Shown here: positions 43,310-52,019 of the stretch, one piece after another
Layout of the letters: every line of letters begins with the position of its first letter
Position numbering within the stretch: the first letter of the stretch is position 1
From: Leptolyngbya sp. Cla-17
Lineage (GTDB): Bacteria; Cyanobacteriota; Cyanobacteriia; Leptolyngbyales; Leptolyngbyaceae
DNA: 64,000 nt
Direction of reading: 5' to 3'
Assembly: GCF_016807185.1 (NCBI RefSeq)
Contig: NZ_JAEVYN010000001.1
Location: 1,796,781-1,860,780, forward strand
Translations under genes and position numbers: made by a program
Notes under the pieces: model-generated
Database searches by the model: none
What the model saw: the letters and a program-made list of their open reading frames with translations, nothing else
What the model was told of the DNA's origin: nothing

Positions 43310-45586
43310 ATGAATCCAGCTCTTGAGGTAATCCATCAAGAACGAGAACCCATTCACATGCCGGGTTCTATTCAGCCGCATGGTCTATTATGCGTTCTTT
43401 CAGAATTAGATCTCCGCATCACGCAAGTGAGCCAGAATGCGATCAATATTTTAGGGATTGCCCCCGAAACACTCATCGATCGCCCGTTGGCAGATTTTAT
43501 TGATTGCGATCGCATTGCTGAAATTAGAGCCTGCCTCGATCCTACTTCTGAGCAAACCAATCCGCTCAATCTTTCAGTCACCCTAGATGATAGTTCTACA
43601 CGGTTTTTCAATGGCATTGTTCATCGTGCCATTAGTGGTGAGATCGTGCTGGAATTGGAACCGATCGCAGCCACAGCTAAACGCGATTTTACCCAGTCTT
43701 ATCGCAACATCAAAGACACTCTGGCAAAAATTCAGGGCACAAAAACCTTGTCCGAACTGTGCGACCTGATCGTTAAGGAGGTGCGACAGATCACGGGGTT
43801 CGATCGTGTTATGGTCTATCGCTTTAATCAAGATGGAGATGGCACGGTCATCGCTGAAGACAAAAAAGCCAATCTAGAAACTTTTTTAGGATTGTATTAT
43901 CCTGACACCGACATTCCGCAACGGGCAAAACACCTTTATCGGCTCAACTGGCTGCGGCTGCTGCCCGATGTCAACTGTCAGCCCAGTTTACTCACAGGCT
44001 CACAGGTAGCCGATGCCAAGCTCGATATGAGCCATTGCGTGTTGCGGAGTCTGTCACCCTGCCACATTCAATATTTGCAGAATATGAAGGTCGGGGCTTC
44101 GATGTCCATTTCGCTAATCCAGCAGCAACGGCTGTGGGGGATGATCGCCTGCCATCACAACACGCCCAAATTTGTGCCTTACGAAATCCGCACGATTTGC
44201 GAGTTTCTCGGTCAGTTGATGTCTACCGAGCTATCGGTCAAGGAAGCCAATCAAAACCTCAGTTATAAGCTCCGGCTCAAAGCTACCCAAGTGCAGTTCG
44301 TTAATCGTCTGACGAATGCGACCGATTTTTTGCAGGCACTTGAAGATGCTCCTGACGATTTGCTCTACCTCACAGGAGCACAGGGCGCGGCGGTTTGTGA
44401 AGGCGATGCCAAGAGCGGCGAGCAACGCATCGCCCTGATTGGCAACACTCCGGGCCAAGAAGCAGTGCTGGATCTGCTGGAGTGGTTGCCCAATCACTTT
44501 AAGGACGACCTTTTTGTCACCGACTCTCTGCCCAAACTCTACCCAGCAGCTTCAGTCTATAAAAATGTCGCGAGTGGTCTACTGGCGATGGCAATCTCAA
44601 AACCCCAACACCGCTACGTGCTGTGGTTTCGTCCCGAATTTTTGCAAACGGTCACCTGGGCAGGCAACCCCGACAACCCCAAGCAGATTGAAGCCGATGG
44701 CAGTGTGACCTTTTCTCCGCGTCAGTCTTTTGCGGCATGGCAAGAAACCGTGCGCTTCAAGTCGCTTAACTGGTTACAGTGCGAAATTGAAGTGGCGATC
44801 GAGCTGCGGAGCTTAATTGTAGATGTAATTCTAGCCCAGTCAGACGAAATGGCAAGAGTCAATTTAGAACTGAAGCGCAGCAACACCGAGCTAGATTCCT
44901 TTGCTTATATTGCTTCCCACGATCTCAAAGAGCCGCTGCGAGGCATTCACAACTACTCTAATTTCTTGATGGAAGACTACGCCGAAGTGTTGCCCGAAGA
45001 CGGTCTCGCTAAATTGCATACGGTGGTACGTCTAACTCAGCGGATGGACGATTTGATTAGCTCACTGATGCACTATTCTCAGCTAGGACGAGGTGAACTG
45101 TCGCGGCAGTCTGTAGACCTGAATGCTTTGGTGCAGCAGACGATCAATACGCTCAAGATTAGTCAACCCCAGAAAGCGATCGAGTTTCGTCTACCCCAAC
45201 CGCTGCCGACCATTTGCTGCGATCGCTCTCAGGTGAGTGAGCTATTCACTAACCTGATCGGCAACGCGATTAAATACAACGACAAAGCGGAGCCATGGGT
45301 TGAAATTGGCTATGTTGAATCAAAACCCGTGCGGAATGGCACCCAGCTTGCTCATACGCTCTATATCCGCGATAACAGCATTGGCATTCCTGCTGAGCAC
45401 CTGGAGCGGATTTTTGAGATCTTCAAGCGACTCCACCCACAAGATCGATATGGTGGAGGCACCGGGGCAGGGTTAACGATCGTCCGCAAAATTGTGGAGC
45501 GGCATGAAGGGAAAATTTGGGTAGAGTCTACGCCGGGTGAGGGCAGCACGTTTTACTTCACCCTATTAGAAGCGGTGAAACCATGA
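43310..45586 (+). CDS. Cph1-type phytochrome histidine kinase
   Basis: A 758-residue photoreceptor. Domains: PAS (~15-115, IHMPGSIQPHG), GAF (~145-310), PHY (~320-500, SPRQSFAAW), HisKA with phospho-His537 (IASHDLKEPLRGIHNYSNFL), HATPase. The chromophore Cys is Cys251 in the GAF motif LSPCHIQYLQNM, and Asp201 is in PDTDIP, so a bilin such as phycocyanobilin binds to the GAF domain. The N-terminal Cys used by biliverdin-binding phytochromes is absent. The ATP-lid G1 box reads DNSIGIP instead of the usual DNGIGI. First gene of a three-gene operon; the stop overlaps the next ATG (ATGA). Confidence 0.93.
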   Translation: MNPALEVIHQEREPIHMPGSIQPHGLLCVLSELDLRITQVSQNAINILGIAPETLIDRPLADFIDCDRIAEIRACLDPTSEQTNPLNLSVTLDDSSTRFFNGIVHRAISGEIVLELEPIAATAKRDFTQSYRNIKDTLAKIQGTKTLSELCDLIVKEVRQITGFDRVMVYRFNQDGDGTVIAEDKKANLETFLGLYYPDTDIPQRAKHLYRLNWLRLLPDVNCQPSLLTGSQVADAKLDMSHCVLRSLSPCHIQYLQNMKVGASMSISLIQQQRLWGMIACHHNTPKFVPYEIRTICEFLGQLMSTELSVKEANQNLSYKLRLKATQVQFVNRLTNATDFLQALEDAPDDLLYLTGAQGAAVCEGDAKSGEQRIALIGNTPGQEAVLDLLEWLPNHFKDDLFVTDSLPKLYPAASVYKNVASGLLAMAISKPQHRYVLWFRPEFLQTVTWAGNPDNPKQIEADGSVTFSPRQSFAAWQETVRFKSLNWLQCEIEVAIELRSLIVDVILAQSDEMARVNLELKRSNTELDSFAYIASHDLKEPLRGIHNYSNFLMEDYAEVLPEDGLAKLHTVVRLTQRMDDLISSLMHYSQLGRGELSRQSVDLNALVQQTINTLKISQPQKAIEFRLPQPLPTICCDRSQVSELFTNLIGNAIKYNDKAEPWVEIGYVESKPVRNGTQLAHTLYIRDNSIGIPAEHLERIFEIFKRLHPQDRYGGGTGAGLTIVRKIVERHEGKIWVESTPGEGSTFYFTLLEAVKP

Positions 45587-46047
45587 TTACGTCCTCAGCC
45601 TCCAAAGTACAACCCCCCTTGTTGATTATTGAAGACAGCAACGAAGATTTTGAAGCGTTTCAGCGTTTCCTGCGCCAATCTCCTTTGGTGATCCCCGTCT
45701 ACCGCTGTCTCAATGGCGATCAAGCGCTGGCGTTTCTCTACCACACCGATCACTACACTGACCTTGAGAGTGCCCCTCGCCCAGGGCTGATCTTGCTCGA
45801 CCTAAACCTGCCAGGCACCGATGGGCGGGAGGTGCTACGCCGCATCAAACAGGATGACGATCTAAAATTGGTGCCCACCGTCATCTTTACCACGTCAAAT
45901 AACCCCAAAGACATCGAAGACTGCTATCGGCAAGGAGTAAATAGTTATATCATCAAACCAATGGACTTTGGGCTGCTAAAGCGAAGCATCCAAACGTTGC
46001 TAGAGTATTGGTTTGACATCACGATGCTTCCCCAAAACTCCTTGTAA
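45583..46047 (+). CDS. Rcp1-type response regulator
   Basis: A 154-residue single-domain receiver. Acidic pocket LLIIEDSNEDFEAF, phospho-acceptor Asp in LILLDLNLPGTDG, conserved Thr in VIFTTSN and Lys in IIKPMDF. Rcp1 is the cognate acceptor of Cph1 and has no output domain, matching this protein, which overlaps the phytochrome stop by 4 bp. The C-terminal extension YWFDITMLPQ resembles the Rcp1 dimer segment. Confidence 0.93.
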   Translation: MITSSASKVQPPLLIIEDSNEDFEAFQRFLRQSPLVIPVYRCLNGDQALAFLYHTDHYTDLESAPRPGLILLDLNLPGTDGREVLRRIKQDDDLKLVPTVIFTTSNNPKDIEDCYRQGVNSYIIKPMDFGLLKRSIQTLLEYWFDITMLPQNSL

Positions 46048-46057
46048 AAAATTAATT

Positions 46058-47671
46058 ATGAGTCAACCTCAGCGCACCGCTTTAATTGTGGATGACAGCC
46101 CAGAAGACTGTGAAACCTATCGACGGTATCTGCTGCGGGATGAAGAGTATCAGTATACCGTTGTCACGGCGGGCTTAGGGCAAGAGGGTTTGGCGTTAAG
46201 TCGGCAGCACTCGCTAGATATTGTGTTGCTCGATTACCAGATGCCCGATCTGAATGGTCTAGAGTTTCTCACCCAATTAAGACATCAGCAGAATGTGTTG
46301 CCTGTGGTGATGGTGACTGGCAGAGGGGATGAGGTGATCGCTGCCCAATCAATCAAAATGGGGGCGCAGGATTATCTGATGAAAGAGCAAGTCACCCCAG
46401 AGGGTTTGCGATTGACGGTCAATGGAGCGATTGAAATAGCGCAGTTACACATCCAACTGCAACAGCAAATTGAATTAGAACAAGTGGCGCGGGCTGAAGC
46501 CGAAAAAGCGAATCGCGTTAAAGATGAATTTCTGGCAGTCCTCTCGCACGAGTTGCGATCGCCGCTCAATCCGATTCTGGGTTGGGCAAGACTGTTGCAA
46601 ACTGGCAAACTGGACGAAGCCAAAACCGCCTACGCATTGGCAACGATCGAGCGCAATGCCAATCTGCAAGCTGAACTGATTGAAGACTTGCTGGATGTCT
46701 CCCGCATTCTGCAAGGAAAACTTAACCTGAGGCTGGATTCACTCAACCTGGCGGCGACGATGCGAGCCGCAATGGAAACGGTGCGGTTGACAGCCGAAGC
46801 CAAATCGATTGAGATCGAGACGAATCTGAGTGCCGAAGGGGTGCAGGTCTGGGGCGATGCGACTCGCTTGCAGCAGGTGATCTGGAATCTGCTCTCAAAC
46901 GCGGTTAAATTTACGCCAGTCAACGGTCGAGTGATCGTGCAGTTAGAGCGAGTGGACAATCAAGCTCAAATCACCGTGATCGATACAGGCAAGGGTATTC
47001 CGGCTGATTTTTTGCCCCATGTGTTTGACTATTTTCGGCAAGCAGACGGCTCAACCACGCGGCAGTTTGGCGGCTTGGGGCTAGGGCTGGCGATCGTCCG
47101 GCAAATCGTTGAACTGCATAGCGGCACGGTTTGGGCAGAGAGTCGCGGTGCCGAACTAGGAGCCACCTTCACAGTCAGACTGCCCCTGATGCCGAGGCAA
47201 CCAGCAGTAGAGCCACCTGAGTTATCAACGCGATCGCTCGATTTGAGTGGGGTTCTGGTTTTGGTGGTAGACGATGAAGCCGATTCGCTAGAATTTATCG
47301 CTTTTGTCCTGGCGCAAGCGGGAGCAAGCGTAATCACCGCTACCACCGCAGGCGAAGCTTTGACTGCGCTAACTCAATTCCAGCCCGATGTGATGCTTAG
47401 CGATATTGGAATGCCAGAAATGGATGGATATCGGCTGATGCAACAGATTCGTAGCCGTGAGGCATTGCAAAGCAACTTGCAGTCATCAGAACAGGGGGGG
47501 GATATTTTGGCAATCGCCCTAACCGCCTACGCTGGAGAAACGGATCAACAGCAGGCATTCTCCGCAGGTTTTCAGGCTCATCTATCCAAACCTGTTGATT
47601 CAGAGCGGCTCGTCGCCGCGGTTAGCGCTTTGTGCAAACCTGAAGAAGCTAAAGCAGTGGGAATAGGATAG
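46058..47671 (+). CDS. Receiver-kinase-receiver hybrid histidine kinase
   Basis: From ATG 46058 (MSQPQRTALIVDD) the protein has 537 residues. Layout: receiver (LIVDDSPEDCETY, Asp in IVLLDYQMPD, Lys in YLMKEQ), coiled coil, HisKA (AVLSHELRSPLNPILGWARLL), HATPase (LLSNAVKFTP, DTGKGIP, GGLGLGLAIV), second receiver (LVVDDEADSLE, Asp in MLSDIGMPE, Lys in HLSKPV). No membrane helix. It is third in the phytochrome operon, only 10 bp after the Rcp1-type gene, so phosphoryl transfer from the light sensor to this kinase is likely. Confidence 0.93.
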   Translation: MSQPQRTALIVDDSPEDCETYRRYLLRDEEYQYTVVTAGLGQEGLALSRQHSLDIVLLDYQMPDLNGLEFLTQLRHQQNVLPVVMVTGRGDEVIAAQSIKMGAQDYLMKEQVTPEGLRLTVNGAIEIAQLHIQLQQQIELEQVARAEAEKANRVKDEFLAVLSHELRSPLNPILGWARLLQTGKLDEAKTAYALATIERNANLQAELIEDLLDVSRILQGKLNLRLDSLNLAATMRAAMETVRLTAEAKSIEIETNLSAEGVQVWGDATRLQQVIWNLLSNAVKFTPVNGRVIVQLERVDNQAQITVIDTGKGIPADFLPHVFDYFRQADGSTTRQFGGLGLGLAIVRQIVELHSGTVWAESRGAELGATFTVRLPLMPRQPAVEPPELSTRSLDLSGVLVLVVDDEADSLEFIAFVLAQAGASVITATTAGEALTALTQFQPDVMLSDIGMPEMDGYRLMQQIRSREALQSNLQSSEQGGDILAIALTAYAGETDQQQAFSAGFQAHLSKPVDSERLVAAVSALCKPEEAKAVGIG

Positions 47672-48057
47672 GCTGATCCTAAAAAATAGTCCATTTGATA
47701 AAGCTATAAAGCTTTCGGGACAACGAGGGTGCTATTGTTCTCGGTCAAATGCTAGACCTCAAATGCCAAACTTGCCGATTCTGATTTAGATAGCAGCAAC
47801 GCTACTCAAATTAATCCTACAAGGGTGACATTCCTATCGGTCTAGACGCAAGCGATCGCGTTTGACTTCTTGTTCACTGTGATACAGCAAAAGCTATTTC
47901 AAGATATGAACTACCTCCGGCGATCGCTAGAGGTCGAGTTTGTTTTGTTAATTTCCGGGTTAAAACCCAGAGGCTAGTCACAGATCGATTTGCACTGTAT
48001 TCCCTGTGACCCAGCAGGTTTGATATGACTGGTAAAAGAGATTTGAGCGAGGATCTA
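47672..48057. other. Intergenic region
   Basis: About 385 bp between the phytochrome operon and the convergent YlqD gene. No credible ORF, RNA gene or clear terminator was seen; several HIP1 octamers or parts of them occur. Confidence 0.4.
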
Positions 48058-48519
48058 TTAAACCATGCCTCGAATTTCTTCTACCATGCCATCGCGTAGC
48101 AAAAGCTCAACCTGCATTTTTTCGATCAAGTTATCACCCAATTCAACCCGAAACACGCTGTCAATTTGTCCTTGGTTGACTTCTTGATCCATTTCTAAAA
48201 TTTGAACTTGCTGAAGCTGTTGCAGAACCTGATTTTTTTGCTCTAGCAATTCGCTTTTCTTCTGATTAACTTGACCTTGAATGCTTTCAATTTGTTGAGC
48301 ACCTTCAGAACCAGGCAGTTGCAAACTTTGTTTTTGAATTTCAGAAATCATTCGCTGCGCTTGCATTTCAAGCTGTTGCAGTTGATTATCTACCTGATTA
48401 ATTTGATCTTGCAGTTGTTGCTGTGCCTCTTCTTTCCAGCGGGGCGTGACGATCGCTTTTACATTAACAGAACGCTTTAGAATCAAATGAGAAGGTGAGA
48501 CATCCATAAAACGCTTCAT
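48058..48519 (-). CDS. YlqD-family protein
   Basis: A 153-residue protein. Nearly half is a Gln/Glu-rich coiled coil (QDQINQVDNQLQQLEMQAQR...QKNQVLQQLQQV), flanked by the YlqD N-terminus (DVSPSHLILKRSVNVKAIVTPRWKEEAQ) and a C-terminal beta part (GDNLIEKMQVELLLRDGMVEEIRG). YlqD is a small conserved family of unknown role in Firmicutes and cyanobacteria. ATG 48507 is an alternative start. Confidence 0.85.
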   Translation of the reverse strand: MKRFMDVSPSHLILKRSVNVKAIVTPRWKEEAQQQLQDQINQVDNQLQQLEMQAQRMISEIQKQSLQLPGSEGAQQIESIQGQVNQKKSELLEQKNQVLQQLQQVQILEMDQEVNQGQIDSVFRVELGDNLIEKMQVELLLRDGMVEEIRGMV

Positions 48520-48644
48520 TAAGGGTCAAGAGCAAAAAAGATGCTTAGTGGAAATACTTTTCCACGGATGTATGGGTATAAATAAACCCAACAATCAACG
48601 TTTAACCAACCATGTAATGCTTATCTAGCAAGACATTATGCGGA

Positions 48645-50570
48645 TCAAACAAACATCTCGTTAATCATACCCTGGTAGCGATCCATCACAACGTTTCGAC
48701 GAATTTTTAGGGTTTGGGTCAGCAATCCATTGTCGATCGAAAATGGCTCTGAGATCAGGCGAAATGGTCCAATGCGATCGTCGGGGCGGAAGCCTGGGCG
48801 GTTTTTCACTTCTCGATTTAGCTCCTGCCGCATCAGATCCTGCACTAGCTTACTATCGAAGGCTAGTGATTTTCCAGATGCTTGATTTTTAACTTCTGAG
48901 TCTGCCAGTTGTAGGGTGTATCCTTGCGCCGCTGCCCACTTTTCCAAAGCATCTACATTGGGAACGATCAGTGCCCCCAAAACCTTTTGGTCTTGTCCTA
49001 CCAGCATAATCTGATCTAAGTAAGCGCTCCGCAGGCAGGCATCCTCAATCGGCTGAGGCTCAATGTTTTCACCATTGGTCAGGACTATCGTATCTTTGGC
49101 GCGTCCAGAAATAATCAAATCGCCCTGAGCAGACAGCCAGCCGAGATCACCCGTATCGAACCAGCCATCTGCATTAATTGCCTTTTGGGTTGCTTTTGGG
49201 TTTTGATAGTAACCCTGCATCACTTGAGGCCCGCGCAGCAGCACGAGCCCTTGTTTACCCGTGGCGACGGGTTGGCGTGTTTCTAAATCAACAATTAGCG
49301 TTTCCGTTTGAAACAACGCTTGTCCATCCGCACCACGCAAATTGCGGTTGGGACGACGAACATGGGTAATCGGTGAGGTTTCGGTCAGCCCATAGCCGCC
49401 CAGAATATCTAGCCCGACAATTTCAAAGAAGTCTTCCAAGTGTTCGGCAATAGAGCCGCCGCCACTGACAAAGTATTTAACGTTGTCGCCTACGCCCTCC
49501 CGAATTTTTTTGTAGACTAAGCGATCGCCCAAAGCGTGCAAAATGCCTAAGGGTCCAATTTGGATGAGTGCAGTCAAACGGTCTAGCACGGATGGAGTTA
49601 AGTTTTCCAGATCTAACCCTTGTAAAGTGCGACGCGCTTTGATGAAGCGAGCGCTATTTTGCAAAAAGAACTGAACCAGTTTTTGTTTCTTCTCTGGCTG
49701 ATCACGGAACTGCTTTTGCACCCCTTCATAAATCGATTCCCACAGGCGAGGCACTGCCACCATGTAGTGTGGCTTGAATTCCTTCAAGTCTTTTTTTACA
49801 TGGCGAATGTTGGTGTATGCCTGAGTGCAACCATGCCCAAAAATAAAGTATTCAAACGTCCGTTCATAGCAGTGCCAAACAGGTAGGATACTCAAAACTC
49901 GATCGCCCGGTTGAAGCCGTACGACCCTTCCAGCCCCATCCACTTGTGAGAGCAGGTTGCCGTGGCTCAACATCACACCTTTGGGTTTGCCAGAGGTGCC
50001 AGAGGTATACATGAGCGTTGCTAAATCATCCCGCTGCGCTGGCACAGGCTGGAGTGTTTGTCCGATGCCAAGCTCCAAAAGCTGGTGAAAATTCAAGACT
50101 TTCAGCCGCTCATCTTCATCGGGCGTTTCATCAGACAACAGCACGATCGCTTGAATGGATAGATTATCTAGGCGATCGCATAGCTTCTTATAAGTGGCGT
50201 AATCTTCCGTCACCAGAAACGTGGCACCGCTATTTTCCAAAATAAATAGCAACTCATCTTTTTCTGCTTGAGAACCGCGCACTGCATCCACCGCACCTAG
50301 CGCCATGATTCCCTGATCGGCAACTAGCCAGCGGGGACTGTTGTCAGAAAATAGACCCACGCGATCGCCCGCTTTCACCCCCAACGCCTGCAATCCGGCG
50401 GCAAATTCCTGCATCTGCCGATACAGCGCTGCATAGGTCAGATTGACGGGCGGGACGCTGTGGGTATCGTGAACCGCAGCAATCGTGCTGAAGCGCTGGG
50501 CAGCGATCGTCCACATTGCCGGAATCGACGACAGTGCATTGTAATCAAAGGGTTGAGGAGATCGAGTCAT
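48645..50570 (-). CDS. aas: Long-chain acyl-ACP/CoA synthetase (AMP-forming)
   Basis: A 641-residue ANL enzyme. ATP-binding P-loop MYTSGTSGKPKGVMLSHGN, YGLTETSPITHV, GWFDTGDLGWLS and the C-terminal hinge SGRAKDTIVLTNGENIEPQPIED are intact. Long acyl-chain members in cyanobacteria (Aas) recycle free fatty acids released from membranes by loading them onto ACP. Slight divergence from bacterial FadD suggests ACP rather than CoA, but the sequence alone does not prove it. 60 bp downstream of psb32 on the same strand. Confidence 0.92.
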   Translation of the reverse strand: MTRSPQPFDYNALSSIPAMWTIAAQRFSTIAAVHDTHSVPPVNLTYAALYRQMQEFAAGLQALGVKAGDRVGLFSDNSPRWLVADQGIMALGAVDAVRGSQAEKDELLFILENSGATFLVTEDYATYKKLCDRLDNLSIQAIVLLSDETPDEDERLKVLNFHQLLELGIGQTLQPVPAQRDDLATLMYTSGTSGKPKGVMLSHGNLLSQVDGAGRVVRLQPGDRVLSILPVWHCYERTFEYFIFGHGCTQAYTNIRHVKKDLKEFKPHYMVAVPRLWESIYEGVQKQFRDQPEKKQKLVQFFLQNSARFIKARRTLQGLDLENLTPSVLDRLTALIQIGPLGILHALGDRLVYKKIREGVGDNVKYFVSGGGSIAEHLEDFFEIVGLDILGGYGLTETSPITHVRRPNRNLRGADGQALFQTETLIVDLETRQPVATGKQGLVLLRGPQVMQGYYQNPKATQKAINADGWFDTGDLGWLSAQGDLIISGRAKDTIVLTNGENIEPQPIEDACLRSAYLDQIMLVGQDQKVLGALIVPNVDALEKWAAAQGYTLQLADSEVKNQASGKSLAFDSKLVQDLMRQELNREVKNRPGFRPDDRIGPFRLISEPFSIDNGLLTQTLKIRRNVVMDRYQGMINEMFV

Positions 50571-50630
50571 GGAAGGTTCATTAGTAAAGTCTCATATCTT
50601 GGCTCCTGCGTTAAGCTTTTTGGTTGCTGC

Positions 50631-51374
50631 TTAACGAGAACCCATGTATTGATAGAAGTAGTAAGTTGCCATGGGAATAATTGTGGCAGCAGCCAGAAAG
50701 CCAACAACCCAGACGGTGGCATTGCTTTCTTTCGTTTTTTCGGGAGTGGCAAAGGTGCCTTCCACCATCACCGTGTCTTTCACTTCAGGTGGACCGGGAT
50801 CGGCTTGACCAGACAGCACTGCAACTAAGCGATCACCAGCACCCAGAAAAGCTTGATTATATTTGTTGCCTTCTTTGAGAGGAATCAGCACGCTTTCCTG
50901 TGCCACGCTAGTTGCGATCGCGTCTGGCATGACTGGCTTCACCTTTTCCCCCGTGCGAATTCCAGTATTGTTCGTCACGTTATCAATCACCAGCAACGTT
51001 TGGTTTGCCTGGTCTGCGGCGGTTGGGAACCAACGCTTAAACAGCTTGTCGGTGAACCCCTGAATTGTCTCCTCATAATCCAGTCGGTGAATAGTCACAA
51101 TGCGTGTTTCTAAGCCAGACTTAGCCGCTACCTCGGAGAAGGCTGTACTGAGTTTGCCCTCAGTAGTCCGGCTGAGAATGTCAGCTTGGTCAAGCACCCA
51201 AGTATTTTCTGGTAAATCAGGAATTTCATACAAACTGGTAGCGCTAGCTGGCAGTGCAACCAGTTGAGTGACTAATAAAACTAATAAAGCGGATAGACAT
51301 AGCCGCTGAAACACTTGCTGCAAGGCATTTTTTGCACGCGTCAGTAATGAAAAGAGGTTGAGGAGCCAACTCAT
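50631..51374 (-). CDS. psb32: Psb32-like TPM-domain protein
   Basis: A 247-residue protein. N-terminal hydrophobic segment (LCLSALLVLLVTQLVALPASA) acts as signal or anchor, followed by a TPM (TLP18.3/Psb32) domain: VLDQADILSRTTEGKL, LETRIVTIHRLDYEETIQGF, TLLVIDNVTNNTGIRTG. One C-terminal membrane helix (VWVVGFLAAATIIPMATYYF) anchors it. Psb32 protects photosystem II against photodamage and speeds repair. Upstream of aas on the same strand. Confidence 0.92.
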   Translation of the reverse strand: MSWLLNLFSLLTRAKNALQQVFQRLCLSALLVLLVTQLVALPASATSLYEIPDLPENTWVLDQADILSRTTEGKLSTAFSEVAAKSGLETRIVTIHRLDYEETIQGFTDKLFKRWFPTAADQANQTLLVIDNVTNNTGIRTGEKVKPVMPDAIATSVAQESVLIPLKEGNKYNQAFLGAGDRLVAVLSGQADPGPPEVKDTVMVEGTFATPEKTKESNATVWVVGFLAAATIIPMATYYFYQYMGSR

Positions 51375-51575
51375 ATCAATATCTTCGCAACATTATCTTT
51401 TTCAAATACTACGCTTATTCTATCCCGATAGGCAATTGGCTCGATGTGGAGAGGGTAAAGAATAAGGGGTGCTGTTAGCAGTGGGATAGCGTGTATTAGA
51501 AAGTGATTGGGTAGTGGTGAAGCTAAAGGTGTAAACTTTTATTAACCATTTTAATAATCATAGGGAAACGTTTTA

Positions 51576-51995
51576 ATGAGTAGTGGATTTGGTCAGCCAA
51601 AACAGCCAAAGCGACCTTCAAAAAGTGCAGATGTGCGGGGAAAAGCTGCTCAGCAGTACGACAAAATGAAAGCAGACGGTTTGCCAGAATTTAATATTTT
51701 TCTGCGTATTAAAGATAAAAAAACCTGGTATCCAGTGGGGTCGCTTGCCGTGAGTCGGCTCAACAAAATTAATCACGCGATCGCCCAGCAGGAGGCTGAA
51801 CTGTTGCAAGGAGCGTTCCGTCTGTTTCCTGTGCTCAAAAAGCATCAACAGTTCTTGGAATACGGCTATCAACTAAAGCAATTTCCTGATGAGCCCATTC
51901 AACTCGCAGAACTTCCCCAACCGAGCAAGGGGAACTTCTTAGAGCAAATAAAAGACCGGTTTTCTGGTTTGCTAAAGTCTGGTTTGAAGAAGTAG
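51576..51995 (+). CDS. HHL1-like protein
   Basis: A 139-residue basic soluble protein. KAAQQYDKMKADGLPEFNIFLRIKDKKTWYPVGSLAV is the diagnostic block of HHL1 (hypersensitive to high light 1), followed by NKINHAIAQQEAELLQGAFRLFPVL. In plants HHL1 acts with LQY1 in photosystem II repair. The Lys/Pro/Ser-rich N-terminus is disordered. Divergent from psb32, which has a related role, so the shared ~200-bp upstream region may respond to light. Confidence 0.88.
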   Translation: MSSGFGQPKQPKRPSKSADVRGKAAQQYDKMKADGLPEFNIFLRIKDKKTWYPVGSLAVSRLNKINHAIAQQEAELLQGAFRLFPVLKKHQQFLEYGYQLKQFPDEPIQLAELPQPSKGNFLEQIKDRFSGLLKSGLKK

Positions 51996-52019
51996 TCGTT
52001 GGCATTCTGCGTGCCGCCT

